From: Tritrichomonas foetus
Lineage: Eukaryota; Parabasalia; Tritrichomonadida; Tritrichomonadidae
Assembly (NCBI GenBank): GCA_001839685.1
Contig: MLAK01000636.1
Location: 1-64,000, forward strand
Reading direction: 5' to 3'
DNA: 64,000 nt
Position numbers and translations under genes: made by a program. Positions 10,284-20,705 of this stretch are shown one piece after another; the stretch's first letter is position 1; every line of letters starts with the position of its first letter. The notes beneath the pieces are model-generated. The model was not told the origin of the DNA. It made no database searches and saw only the letters and a program-made list of their open reading frames with translations.

Positions 10284-13200
10284 TTAAATACTTGAACTTT
10301 GATCTGTTGAAACAGATGATGATGATCGAGAATCGTTTCTTTTCTTCCGAATCACGAGGAAATAAACAAGCAAAGCAATAATTACCACTGCAGCAATTCC
10401 TCCAATTACGCCACCAACAATTGCACCAGTATTTGAAGGACTTTCCGGTTCACTTGGTGTTTCTGATTCTCTCACAAATCGAATTGCCAATGAAACTTCT
10501 TCATTTTCTAAAATTTGTGCTTTCTGCCTTGATTTATGAATACAGATGAATTCAAAATCTTCAACTTTTTTGTCACTTCCAACAATAGAAAGTTTAGAAA
10601 CAGATTTCCATGATTCACAATTCAAGGTTTTTCCAGTAACAAGAGTAATTCCATCAATTGAATTCCATTTTTCATAAATTGTTGAATTTTCAAAATCATT
10701 ATTGGTATTAATTAAGACTGTTAAATCTTTTGGTGCTTTTTCATATTTTTCACCAACATTTCCAATATTGAATAAAGGTGATGAATTTGGAGAACATTCC
10801 ATATTAACTGAAACTTTATTATTTTCTGTTAGATCAATTAATGAATTTTCTGATTTTGGTTCTAAAACAGAATCACTTAGAAGAGATAAAGAATCAGAAA
10901 TTGATAACTTATCAATTGAAATTGTTGATTCTTTTAATAAAGATAATTCTGAAATTGTTAAAGAATAGTCATCAGCGCCTTTAATTGATAGACTTGAGCC
11001 TTTTCCAAATGTTGCTTTATTAATTGTAACAATTGGCTTTTGGCCTTCTTCGACTTTAATTGAAGAAATATCATATTCAATTATTTGACTAGAATTTTCC
11101 GAATTTGATGAAGTTATTTCATCAATGACAATTTGGTTTGTTTCTGATTTAATGATATATGAAATTGCACCAGTTCCAATAATTTTAGCAGGACTGTCAA
11201 ATGTTGGCGAATCAATTGAAATTGGATACTTTTGATTATCGATTATCAAGTTATTCGAACCTGTAAATGTTGACCATTTTTCACCAGAAAATGTTACTTG
11301 CATTTGAGAATTAAATTCTAAGTACAAATAATTAATTTCTGATACATCTGAGTTTAAGTTAACTTTAAGTTCAGAAACATCTTTACTGAATATGAAAATT
11401 TTTGTTTTAATCGAATTTGACAGTGAGTTTTGCCCATTTTCATTTGATATAATGAATTCATCTTTAGCGATAGTCACATCATGGGAATAAATATTATATA
11501 GTGCAATTGATCTCGTTACTTCAAATAATGTATCATTAAAGATTTCATATGAACATTCTAATGATTCCGTTGTTATTTTATTTTTAGAATCGGTAGAAAT
11601 AATGTTACTTTTATGTAATGCCAAAACATTGATCTTGAGATTTGACTTAAGGTTTAGGTCAATATTATCAAGTGTGATTTTATGCAGCTCTGAAGATATT
11701 TCAATTATCAAATCATTTTTCATTCCTATAAGAGAAATTGTTCCAATTTTAGTGGAGGGGATAGTAAAAGACTCATATGTATAGATTGTAATCGTTCGAA
11801 ATTGAGACGCTTTAAAAATTTCATTAATTTCATCGATATTCACAATTTTTCCAGAAACGCATTCAATTTTTGGATTCATGGAAACGCAAAATTCTGAATT
11901 ATCAATTGGAACATTTGTTTCAGGAATTGGTGGATTATCTGTTTCGGGAATTGGTGGATTATCTGTTTCGGGAATTGGTGGATTATCTGTTTCGGGAATT
12001 GGTGGATTATCTGTTTCAGGAATTGGTGGATTATCTGTTTCAGGAATTGGTGGATTAGTCTCTAGGAATATCAAACTATTTGTTTTCATATCTACATCTA
12101 AATCGGACGTTGTTACTTCTCCACCATTGAGTGGACAGAAATCACTAAAAATAATTGAATCCGGAAATTTTTTTTTCAAGTTTTCACTGACACATAGACA
12201 TGGTTGTACGTCTGGAGTGTAATAAAATCGTGAACAACCAGCTGTTTGTTGACATATATAAGAGCTTTCATAACTTAAGTCTCCAATGCTACCTGCATTA
12301 ATTATCAGAGATTCATATTGTGAATTCATTGGAGGTAATCCAGCACTATATCGGCCAAATGTTTCAACATTAGCATTGAGTCTAGTTGCTACCTCTATTG
12401 ATAAAGATCTGGCTAAAGGAATTACATATTTATCTAATGTCATTGTTGTGGCATTTAAGACAATGTCGAGGGTTGCTTTGGAATTTATAACTACATACGA
12501 ATCTGAGGATGAATCAAGGATAATATTATTAGCTTCAATATATACTTTTTCCAATTCGTTTGATACCAAAGATCCTTCAGAAAGTGTTATTGTTAATTTG
12601 CTATTTATAAGTTCAAACTTTTTAACAGCAGTTCCACTGAAACAATTCTTCCTGAATGCATAGCTAGTAACTTCATCATTAAATATGACAGATTCTAATA
12701 AATTCATTTCATAAAATGCTTCCTGAAACTCATGAACTGTTGATTTAGATAGATCTATCGATGAAATAAGTGTTCGTTTGAAACATTGATTTCCCAATGA
12801 CGTGATATCAATTTCATGGAAATTAATATGTGACACAGTTGACAAAGAAAATGCTTCATTTTGTATTGCTATTAATGGTGGTAACTTTACGGAAGACAAT
12901 GATTTACATGAATAAAAACATTCTAAAGGAATTACCTTAATTTTTGTCTGACTAATATCAACATTTTTAATATTAGATTTTGAAAAGCAACAATCACCGA
13001 GTGTTTGGAAGTTGTTCGGATAAATAACTTCTTCAACTTTTGTATTTTCAAATGCATTGTTATCAAATGCAATTGTTTCTGAAAGTATGGTAAATGTTGG
13101 TTGTTGATTACTTCGAGAATAAAATATCACTCGTGTTTTATCATTAGTATAAATTGCAGGTCCATCTTGGTAATAATATTGACTCTCTTGGATATCAAAC

Positions 13201-14126
13201 TCAGGAGAACCTGGGAATAAATCCATTGTAAAAGTCTTTAGAGTTGATGGTATTTTAATGATACCCTGAAAAGATGCGCCATAGAAGGCATCTTTCCCTA
13301 TTGTTTCCAATCCTTCATTTAAGCTAATTTTTTGAATCGTTTTATAACAATTATAAAATCCACGATCACCAATTGAGACCAGATTTGATGGAAATACTAT
13401 TTCTTTGGAGCGTAAAAATCTCATTCCTCTTCCCTCAAATGCTTTGGAGCCAATAACATTTAACGTATTAGGTAAAGAAATAACAAATGATGAATGTTCA
13501 TAAAAACAGTTTTCTGTGACAGTTGTAAGCTTAGTTTGTGAGAGATCAATTTCTTCTAATGGACAATTATAAAAACAATTGTCACCCAATGATTCCAGCA
13601 ATTCCGAAAAATGACAATAGCTTAGAGATCTGCATTCATAAAAAGCTTTTTTACCCACCCATTTAAGAGAATTGGGGAAATATATGATATTCATTTGACC
13701 TGATTCTGAAAAGCTTTCTTTAATCGATTCAACTGTGTATGTTTTTTCACTATTTTGAACTGTTGATGGTATTTTTAGAACTTTACAACCTAAAGTTTCA
13801 ATACTATTCACTCTAGCTGTATTATTTTCAAAAAAATCAAATGTAAATTTTGATTCAACAATACCTACACCAATTTTACTTTCCTCCAGGATAATCTTCG
13901 TGAAATCAGTAAATTTTAGATAAACATTTATAATTTCAAGTTCTGGTTTCCATACATTTAATCCTTTTCCAACAATCACCACAAAACTTTCATCACACAT
14001 TTTATAAATAGCTTTGTCGGCATTATTGAAGAGTGTAACAATTATTTTTAAGGGTGACGTTTCCGCTTTAACATCTTGCTTATCACTTAGTGTTATTGCA
14101 GTTGATATTTCCCCATAATTATGCAA
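10284..14126 (-). pseudogene. BspA-like leucine-rich-repeat surface protein, 3' portion (downstream of an in-frame stop)
   Basis: About 1280 residues, open from just after the TAA at 14157-14159. Numerous treponemal-type (BspA) leucine-rich repeats occupy roughly residues 110-560, with units such as I-x-x-x-A-F-x-x-C-x-x-L and NCFYNC...IDLSQT. A cysteine-containing link follows, then six tandem NPPIPETD units (near 690-740) and a second beta-rich stretch. A single transmembrane helix lies near the C-terminus (GGVIGGIAAVVIIALLVYF) with a basic stop-transfer RKKR and a serine-rich cytoplasmic tail. This is the layout of trichomonad BspA-like adhesin candidates. The portion has no signal peptide; its first codons use TTG and the first internal ATG is about 42 codons in. 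It is in the same frame as the upstream part, which carries the signal peptide, so both are best read as one gene broken by one stop. Alternatives are read-through or a base error. Confidence 0.8.
11917..12060 (-). repeat. 24-bp tandem repeat encoding NPPIPETD (6 copies)
   Basis: Six exact-length 24-base units inside the BspA-like frame, differing mainly by one synonymous A/G. The proline-rich octapeptide is likely an extended spacer between two folded parts of the ectodomain. Confidence 0.95.
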
Positions 14127-14156
14127 ATGAATCCTAGAATTTTTTAAGTTTAAGTT

Positions 14157-15239
14157 TTATGAAGCAGCAATAGTACTTGTTCCATGAATATCTACTTCTC
14201 CAATTTGAATAGATGATGAATTTGTTACTTTTGTATCATTTAATAACATTAATCTTCCAAGTTTGAAATCATTCTTTAAACTGGCAATATTTACTGTACC
14301 TGACACGTATATGGAAACAGGTAAAACTGTATCAGAAATTTCAAAATCAGAAGTAACATAGTAATAGCATAAGTTTTCATGTTTAAATAGTTCAAGTGTT
14401 GAGGGTAATTGAACTTCTGAACTTGTGTAAAATCCAGCTAAGTTTTCGGTGTTTACTGCGAAATCCGTCGGTATATCAATTGTATCAGCAATTAAATCTA
14501 TCGAATGAAAATCTGCTGATGATAAAGCATCTTTACACAAAGTTATTGACTTCGCCTTAATTTGAAAAGCATATGCAACATTAGGCTTATAATTATAAGA
14601 AAAAAGTGGTTTAGAAGTGGCAAAAGTATCAGTACATTCAATAATAAATTCTTCTAAAAAGTTAACTTGTGGATTAGTATCAAAAAATAATCGATCAGTA
14701 TTTTGAACATATTTTCCCTCAACATATAATCTTAAAAATTTCAGATTTACTCCAGTTAAACCAAAACTTGGATGATCATAAGCATTATTAGCATCAATAT
14801 CACCTTTGTAATGAATTTCAAGATTTACTAAGTTAGTACATCGAATAAAAATATTAGACTGAAGTGATGATTCTAGATATAAAATAGCTCTTTCTAATTT
14901 TCCTGCATTTTGAAAGGTATCATAACTATTCACAGATACATAAGAGTTTGGAATTCCAATTAGTTCTTCTAAATTACCATCAAAGCATTTTGTTTTCAAT
15001 AAGTTTATATTTTTACCCAGAGTTATTTTTTTGGTTTGATTTATATATTGGATACTATTAACAAGATATGTGTTACCATCAACTACTATTGTATCAGGGA
15101 TAATAATTTCGTCGACATATTTGGTCAAACCATCGATTCGAGCTGTACCTGCGCTTGTATCAATGGTAAAAATAAAGGTATCATCAATATATTCCTTAGA
15201 GGCCGAAAGTGCGAATACGACTGCCCACAAGATCAACAT
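14157..15239 (-). pseudogene. BspA-like surface protein, 5' portion with signal peptide
   Basis: The N-terminal part of the same BspA-like protein. The ATG at 15239 gives a classic signal peptide (MLILWAVVFALSA followed by SKEYIDD). It is preceded by TCATTTT at 15244-15250 (minus strand), a good trichomonad initiator giving a 9-base leader. The frame is open further upstream to an ATG at 15374, but that would put about 45 residues before the hydrophobic segment, so the inner start is preferred. The product is about 360 residues of beta-rich LRR-like sequence ending at TAA (14157-14159). Translation directly beyond the TAA continues in the same frame with similar sequence (NLNLKNSRIHLHNYGE) and no further stop until 10284. 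A sense codon therefore probably stood where TAA is now. Confidence 0.75.
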
Positions 15240-15771
15240 TAAGAAAATGAATTTAAAAAAAATTGAATATATTCTATGAAAAGTCTCCAAAAAAGCATTC
15301 AATAATTCTGATAAAAATAACTTTTCAATGTCACAATCAATCAGTGAATCTTGCCTTTCATAGGTTGCCCACATCAGGAAAGATCTTTTCTATAAAAATT
15401 AACCTCTTTATACGAATGCCAAATATCAAATACCGCAAAATAAATCATCACTAGATCGGTTGAGTACATGATAATATTAAAAAAAACATGCACAATATTT
15501 TAAACATGATGTTATTAATATAATTTAAATGAAACAATTATATTCTCTGTAAATTAATAATAAATTTATATTTAATGTTTTTGTCTCAATTAAGGATATC
15601 TTTCACATTTTATAATTATCCTTATTATTTTCCCACAATACTAGTAATGATCAAGACATTCTGGTATAATATCTTTCTAATATCTCTATCATCAATCTGC
15701 GCAAATTTTTTTTCATGAATCTCAGAAAAGATTTTTGGAATATATTTATTGCTTTATTGAATAAACAGTGT
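15240..15771. other. Intergenic, no gene seen
   Basis: Between the BspA-like gene start and the 3' end of the capping-enzyme-like gene. AT-rich, with nothing beyond the initiator near 15248. Confidence 0.5.
15244..15250 (-). promoter_or_regulatory. Initiator-like element of the BspA-like gene
   Basis: TCATTTT on the minus strand, with the A at 15248 as likely transcription start, 9 bases before the ATG at 15239. It matches the trichomonad Inr consensus TCA(C/T)(A/T). Confidence 0.5.
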
Positions 15772-17418
15772 TTAATCTATGTTGTTAACAACAATTTTAT
15801 CGAGTTCTTTGATAATGCTATCATAAGAGATATTCGTTGAAAAGAAAGAAAATAGTTCTTTCACTTCTTCTGATGTTGCTGGTGGATCATTATGTCCTAC
15901 TGCAACTGGAACCCATTCATGCTTATCATGATCGAATTGGAATCGATTTGTTCTTCCGTCAAATCCATTATATTTGGGACTTGGTGCTATATAAATTCCG
16001 ACAGGATCTAATTGTGAGTTTTCACCGCGTGCATAAAGGATTGCTTTATCATTTCCATTATACTCAAATTGAAGGATTAATGTTGGATGAATTGGTAAGA
16101 ACAAAGCCTTCATTGGTTCTCCGTCTATTTCATGAAAAGATAAACCATCACATTTGACAAAAAGTGATTCAATATCTTTTCTAAGTTTAGACGAATTCGA
16201 AAGCTTTGTCATTGGTCTAAAAACAAAATGCAACATGTATTGTTGCTCTTGCGGTTCCATTTTTAGTTTATTAGTGAAAGAATGCGCAAGAAAGGCGAGT
16301 CTGTCATTTAATGAATAGTTGGTCAAATTTACTTGACCAAGTAAAAACAAATCAGTTGTTAATATAACTGCTCGTTTCTTTTCTTCAACCAAATAGGCAG
16401 AGGCAACAGCTGGAGCTTGACATCGTGCTTTAACTTTTAATTCCCAAACAAGACAATTTGCATCAACAATAAAAGTTCGACTATCATTTAACACAACTAT
16501 AAAAACACGAACTCCACGAGGTTCAAAAGTAATATAATGTGGTTTGGACCTTAAAAGGCTGAAACTCTGACTATTCCAAAGTGTTGAATTAAAAATTGGA
16601 AAATTTCCATCGTTAACAGACGGATCGTTAACTGCATCAGCCAAAAGTGACAACACATCAATTTTTTCATCATTTGATGCTTGTTTTTTCGAGACTTTTT
16701 TAATCGCGTTGAACTTTTCAAGAGGTAAAGGGATGTCTCCAATTGATCCAACTTTTTCACCTAACTTGACCCATTCAGGAGCCGGTCCATGTATTTGTGG
16801 AGTGGTATTGAATATATCAGCGAGTACATCAAGCGGCTTCTGACGGTAGATAAGTCTTGGTGATGATTCGTCGCACTTTTTGAGAGCTTCGGAGAGAGAC
16901 AACCCCCCGTTCTTTGCCAAAAAAGCCGATATGATAAATCCGACTCGATTCAATCCACAGCCGCAGTAAACCATAGAAACCAAAACCTTTCCTTCTTTTT
17001 CGGCGTTTTCCAATTTTTCGAAAATTAATTGGGAAAATTGATCGACGGCAGAACTACTATAGTCTGAAGGGATTTCTACTCGACCATAAAGCGCTCCTTG
17101 TGACTCCCAATCGACTTGCGTGACAACTTCGTGTTTTGCCGATACATTGACAGCCAACAATTGTAATTCTTGATTTTTGACGAGCGATTTGGCCTTCGCA
17201 ATGGCGCTTCTTATCGTCCATGAAGACGTTTGTCGGAGGGATGTTGCAATCGTGTCTGAAAGAGGCGATTTCATGGGAATAAAATATAAATTCGGAACGG
17301 AATCAAGATGAATAATATGACCGTGGTTTGGACAAGAAAGCCAACGGTGTGGAATGCTCTTGGAAGGAGAGACAGGCATAACAGCGAGGGGACGGCGCCC
17401 GAATCTTCGATTTCCCAT
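15772..17418 (-). CDS. mRNA capping-enzyme-like protein: RNA triphosphatase domain plus degenerate guanylyltransferase domain
   Basis: A 548-residue protein with the two-domain order of metazoan-type capping enzymes. Residues 25-205 match the cysteine-phosphatase RNA triphosphatase: RWLSCPNHG near 25, signature YCGCGLNRVG at 151-160 (Cys152, Arg158; the usual His before Cys is Tyr), and a closing SSPRLIYRQ segment. Residues 280-515 align along the guanylyltransferase fold (SKPHYITFEPRGVRVFIVVL at 291-310, DGLSF at 424-428, KHEWVPV at 499-505). In motif I (K-x-D-G-x-R) the lysine that forms the GMP adduct is Glu299 and the Asp is Arg301; Gly302 and Arg304 remain. The motif V region reads LQFEY, without its lysines. 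The protein could therefore act as an RNA 5'-triphosphatase or phosphatase but probably cannot transfer GMP. A true bifunctional enzyme may be encoded elsewhere. The ATG at 17418 begins the alignable region. Confidence 0.75.
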   Translation of the reverse strand: MGNRRFGRRPLAVMPVSPSKSIPHRWLSCPNHGHIIHLDSVPNLYFIPMKSPLSDTIATSLRQTSSWTIRSAIAKAKSLVKNQELQLLAVNVSAKHEVVTQVDWESQGALYGRVEIPSDYSSSAVDQFSQLIFEKLENAEKEGKVLVSMVYCGCGLNRVGFIISAFLAKNGGLSLSEALKKCDESSPRLIYRQKPLDVLADIFNTTPQIHGPAPEWVKLGEKVGSIGDIPLPLEKFNAIKKVSKKQASNDEKIDVLSLLADAVNDPSVNDGNFPIFNSTLWNSQSFSLLRSKPHYITFEPRGVRVFIVVLNDSRTFIVDANCLVWELKVKARCQAPAVASAYLVEEKKRAVILTTDLFLLGQVNLTNYSLNDRLAFLAHSFTNKLKMEPQEQQYMLHFVFRPMTKLSNSSKLRKDIESLFVKCDGLSFHEIDGEPMKALFLPIHPTLILQFEYNGNDKAILYARGENSQLDPVGIYIAPSPKYNGFDGRTNRFQFDHDKHEWVPVAVGHNDPPATSEEVKELFSFFSTNISYDSIIKELDKIVVNNID

Positions 17419-18030
17419 TTCTTGAGGCCTCTGACGATCAAATCAAATTGAATAAGTTCAGATCTGTACTGAAATCTGAACAAATTATTGGAATTCAATT
17501 ATTTTTTGAAACGTTACCGATCAACTTTTCAATGTATCTATAGAATTTTTACACAAGACACTCATCAAGTGAAAATGAAGATTATTTAGATTCAAAATCG
17601 ATTTACATAAAATAAAAACAGGATATAGATATTAAAAGAACTTAATCAGAATAATGTTTCATTTTAAAATTATTATAGTTGTTTTCCAGAAATTGTTCAA
17701 ATTTTCTTTTGAATTATTAATTATTAATATCCCTTTAATTCAAAACTATTATAATTACTATATTGTATAGGTGCTAATTATGGACTTTTCTCTTTTTCGT
17801 GTCCATAAGCATATATGACACAATTCATTAAAACCTTTATAAAGGCACGCATGGCCTTTTAGTAAGCAATTCTGAGTCAATCTAAGCTATTTATTCGCCG
17901 AAATGCATTTATTCTAAATACATGTCTTTATGTCTATGATCAGCATCTATTTTTATGATATGATAAGAAACAGTTATTGTAAAAATGAGTTGGAAAAGAA
18001 TAAAATATTTAATATAATACATAACAAAAA
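17419..18030. other. Intergenic with a cluster of stem-loops
   Basis: No protein gene. Between 17778 and 17860 lie TTATGGAC...GTCCATAA (17778-17785/17801-17808), the 12-base palindrome CCTTTATAAAGG (17834-17845), and AAAGGC...GCCTTT (17841-17846/17854-17859). The last two overlap and are mutually exclusive. Confidence 0.4.
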
Positions 18031-18735
18031 TTAAAACATTTCACCATCAGTTTCATCACATTCTTCATCGGTATCATAAAGTAATGTCGGAAGGCGAAGC
18101 ATATTCAAAATTTTCCTTGATTTAAGGAAATGATTGACAAGTGGTCTTCTTCTCCTTTCCAAGTTCTGATTAGGGGTTTTATGCACATGGATAATTTCTG
18201 GTTCAATATCAAATGGCAAGTTCTTTTCATCGTCTTCATATAATCTTTCTGTTGAAGAGGATTTCTTGGGCTTCTTTTTCTTTTGATAAAGTCTCCCTTC
18301 AGTTGCCGCTTTAATTTGTGCAGCGAGCTCTTCACTTTGCTGATCAGTGAGCAATAAAGATTCATCATGATCATAAACACGACCAGGCCAAAAATTCGGA
18401 ACTATTGGAATGAAATTAAGTTGCTGATAATTTTGTTTCATGTCTTGTTCTTCTTCTGTCATTTCTGTGATTTCATGATTCGGCAATTCTTCGAGAACAG
18501 AAATACATTTGGCTGGGTGTTCATGAAGAGGGTCTTGATCAAAGTGAATTCTAAACTCTAAGACTTCGAGCGAATAATGCGTTTTCATTTGATCATCAAA
18601 TATTATTTCCTCGTCAAAATAATTTTCGCGCGTGTTTTTTGGTTTGTTGGTGTTTAAAATAGGAATAGGTAATGGTTCTTTTTCGTCAGGTAAGTCATCT
18701 TGCAGCTGTGGCTTACTATGACTTCTTGTGTGCAT
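18031..18735 (-). CDS. Hypothetical acidic protein
   Basis: 234 residues, not recognised. It is rich in Glu/Asp in the first half (MTEEEQD near the middle), has a lysine block QKKKKPKKSSS around residues 150-160 and an Arg patch LERRRR near 190 that could be nuclear targeting signals, and ends in an acidic tail (DTDEECDETDGEMF). There is no signal peptide or membrane helix. It is divergently oriented with the HMG-box-like gene at 18966, sharing a 230-base intergenic region. The frame is open from a clear ATG at 18735 and codon use is like the neighbours. A nuclear or chromatin role is a guess from composition only. Confidence 0.6.
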   Translation of the reverse strand: MHTRSHSKPQLQDDLPDEKEPLPIPILNTNKPKNTRENYFDEEIIFDDQMKTHYSLEVLEFRIHFDQDPLHEHPAKCISVLEELPNHEITEMTEEEQDMKQNYQQLNFIPIVPNFWPGRVYDHDESLLLTDQQSEELAAQIKAATEGRLYQKKKKPKKSSSTERLYEDDEKNLPFDIEPEIIHVHKTPNQNLERRRRPLVNHFLKSRKILNMLRLPTLLYDTDEECDETDGEMF

Positions 18736-18965
18736 TTTTCAGATTCCGTGTTTTTTCTTTGACTTTTTTCTTCTTCTAATTCATGATTATATTGTAAATT
18801 TATTATATAAATAGAGTTAACAATATAATATAAATACCAAAAAATTGATTTATCACTATTAAAAAGAAAAATAAAAATATGATATTAAGATATTTGCATT
18901 TTTAGTTTGATTTCGGGATTTTTGGGAAAAAAGATAAACTGACGGCGCAGCGACCGTTTAAAAAA

Positions 18966-19493
18966 ATGCTCGCCATTACCCCTCAATCATTAACAGATCA
19001 AGAAAAAAATGAATGGGAAAAATATCTTCATCAAAGAAAAGAGGAAATCGATTCTCTACTCAAAGATTCAACAAAAAATTCAAGCATTCGCGATCCAAAT
19101 TTATTTTCCGAAAAATTGGCTTGGTTTGAGTTTCTACAACATAGGTGGGGATTTGAAGTAAACCTTCCTCACGCCACTAGCAACTTAAATTACGCTCTTC
19201 AATGCTCCAATTTTGGACCAGACCTAAGAGGGAAGCAGAGCTTAGCATTAATCAAATCAAACCTCAAACTTTTATCTCCTAAGCCATCATATTATGTTAA
19301 AGGTGGGAAAGTGCAAAAAGACTTTTCTTTACCTGAAACAAATTATACAAAATTTGTTCAATATCGACTGAATACAATAAGAATAGAAAAATCTGATTTG
19401 AAATTATCCCAAATTCTTCCTGAAATTTCGCGAGAATGGGAATCTCTTGATGGAGAGCAGAAAAAGTTATTTAGTTGTGATAATGAAAAATAG
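18966..19493 (+). CDS. Small protein with HMG-box-like C-terminus
   Basis: 175 residues. Residues about 125-170 read like helices I and II of an HMG box: NYTKFVQYRLNTIRIEKSD followed by ILPEISREWESLDGEQKKLF, with the conserved W, L and K-x-x-(F/Y) positions. The protein stops six residues later, so helix III of a full box is essentially missing. The first 120 residues are not recognised (tryptophans in WFEFLQHRWGF). Possible roles are DNA binding or chromatin association. The upstream sequence holds GACCGTTT just before the ATG, which resembles a Myb-type recognition site known to matter in trichomonad promoters, but this is weak. It shares a divergent promoter region with the acidic protein gene. 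Confidence 0.55.
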   Translation: MLAITPQSLTDQEKNEWEKYLHQRKEEIDSLLKDSTKNSSIRDPNLFSEKLAWFEFLQHRWGFEVNLPHATSNLNYALQCSNFGPDLRGKQSLALIKSNLKLLSPKPSYYVKGGKVQKDFSLPETNYTKFVQYRLNTIRIEKSDLKLSQILPEISREWESLDGEQKKLFSCDNEK

Positions 19494-19609
19494 AATCTCA
19501 ATGCAAAATATTTTGTAACAAGATTTACACCATTTGGTAATATTTTGTAACTACCAAATTAATCATCATTTTTCCTTTAATCAGATATTTCATTCTGCAG
19601 TTATTTAAT

Positions 19610-19714
19610 CATGTTTTTAATTCCAATTTTCATGTTTTTAATTCCGATTTTCATGTTTTTAATTCCAATTTTCATGTTTTTAATTCCGATTTTCATGTTT
19701 TTAATTCCAATTTT
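19610..19714. repeat. 21-bp tandem repeat, five copies alternating A/G
   Basis: Unit CATGTTTTTAATTCCRATTTT. The single variable base alternates A, G, A, G, A through the five copies, so the last amplification step probably copied a 42-base dimer. It is non-coding, about 120 bases after the HMG-like gene. Confidence 0.95.
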
Positions 19715-19985
19715 CTATTTTGTATGATTTGAATAGATAATTATTACTTTCCCAATTGGTAAAGTTGTAAATACGTCTAATTGTAATAATGCATGTTATA
19801 TAAAATCTATACGACGAATATGATTTATTTTTTGATATTTATATATATATATTTTCACCTTTATCTACACAGTGTTTTATATATTTGTCCTTCCTACCAC
19901 TGATAACAAATTCTTTGTGAGGTGATTTTACCTTCTCATCATAATGAAGAGATTTTTCACAAAAAGTTGTTTATTTACAAGATTA

Positions 19986-19992
19986 TCATTAA
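19986..19992 (+). promoter_or_regulatory. Initiator-like element of the PEMT-like gene
   Basis: TCATTAA with its A at 19988, 35 bases before the chosen ATG at 20023. It matches trichomonad Inr TCA(C/T)(A/T). Confidence 0.4.
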
Positions 19993-20022
19993 TTGAATAC
20001 TTTACGTGATCAGAAGCTGGAA

Positions 20023-20541
20023 ATGAACTTCTCGGTTCTTATTGCTTCTGTTTCTTCAATAATTCCATATTTTTTATATGGATATGCATATCTTTTCCCC
20101 AATAGAATCCTTCGATACATTACACAATCCCAGTTCATCGATATAATCAAATTCTTCAAAACAGTTACCTTTCTTTCCATCCTTCCTCTTACCTACAAAG
20201 CAGGTTTAAATATTCCCGGAGTCTGCGTTGGTGGCCCATTGATTCTTATTGGTGAGTATTTGAACGAAATGGTTTATCGCCTCCTCGGAATTCGCGGCGT
20301 TTTCTATGGAGCCGAATTTGGAAGTGTCAAGCCAAAAGAAAAGTTGTCACAGTTCCCGTTTACAATGAGCGATCCACAATTAAAGGGATCTCTTATGATC
20401 GTCATTGGGGCGTGCATGTGCTTGAAAACAACTCGCGAGCTTATTGCAGTTACAATACCGTGGGTATTCTCATATTTCTTTTTAATGATTATTGAAAATC
20501 ATTCAGTTTTTCCTAATGATTCGGAAATTATTCAGTCATGA
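20023..20541 (+). CDS. Phosphatidylethanolamine/phospholipid N-methyltransferase-like membrane enzyme
   Basis: 172 residues from the ATG at 20023 (the frame is open about ten codons upstream from a TTG, but no ATG lies there). Hydrophobic helices cover residues 3-25, 40-60, 62-85 and 122-158. The C-terminal half carries the PEMT/Opi3 signature in order: GVFYGAEFG (92-100), QFPFTMSDPQLKGS (110-123), and a last helix ending in MIIENH, where the family has an EEP-like glutamate. These enzymes methylate phosphatidylethanolamine or its monomethyl form using S-adenosylmethionine in the endoplasmic reticulum, making phosphatidylcholine. Length is normal for the family (about 190-200). It sits alone on the plus strand with an initiator-like TCATTAA upstream. 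Confidence 0.72.
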   Translation: MNFSVLIASVSSIIPYFLYGYAYLFPNRILRYITQSQFIDIIKFFKTVTFLSILPLTYKAGLNIPGVCVGGPLILIGEYLNEMVYRLLGIRGVFYGAEFGSVKPKEKLSQFPFTMSDPQLKGSLMIVIGACMCLKTTRELIAVTIPWVFSYFFLMIIENHSVFPNDSEIIQS

Positions 20542-20705
20542 ATGAATGCGGAATATTAAACTTGTGTTGCTCATTTCTCCATTTTTTTCTGGTCATTTTT
20601 TGTCATTTTCCAAATGTTTCAGGTCTTTTATGTAACTAAAACGATCAAAAGATTAAAAAGGTATTCCATGGATCTGCTGCATATGATTTTTTACAATATC
20701 TTGAT

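Larger units (their letters stand above)
19494..20022. other. Intergenic with 21-bp repeat array
   Basis: Between the HMG-like and methyltransferase-like genes. It contains five 21-base tandem units (19610-19714) and, further on, a TA dinucleotide tract near 19840-19852. Confidence 0.6.
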
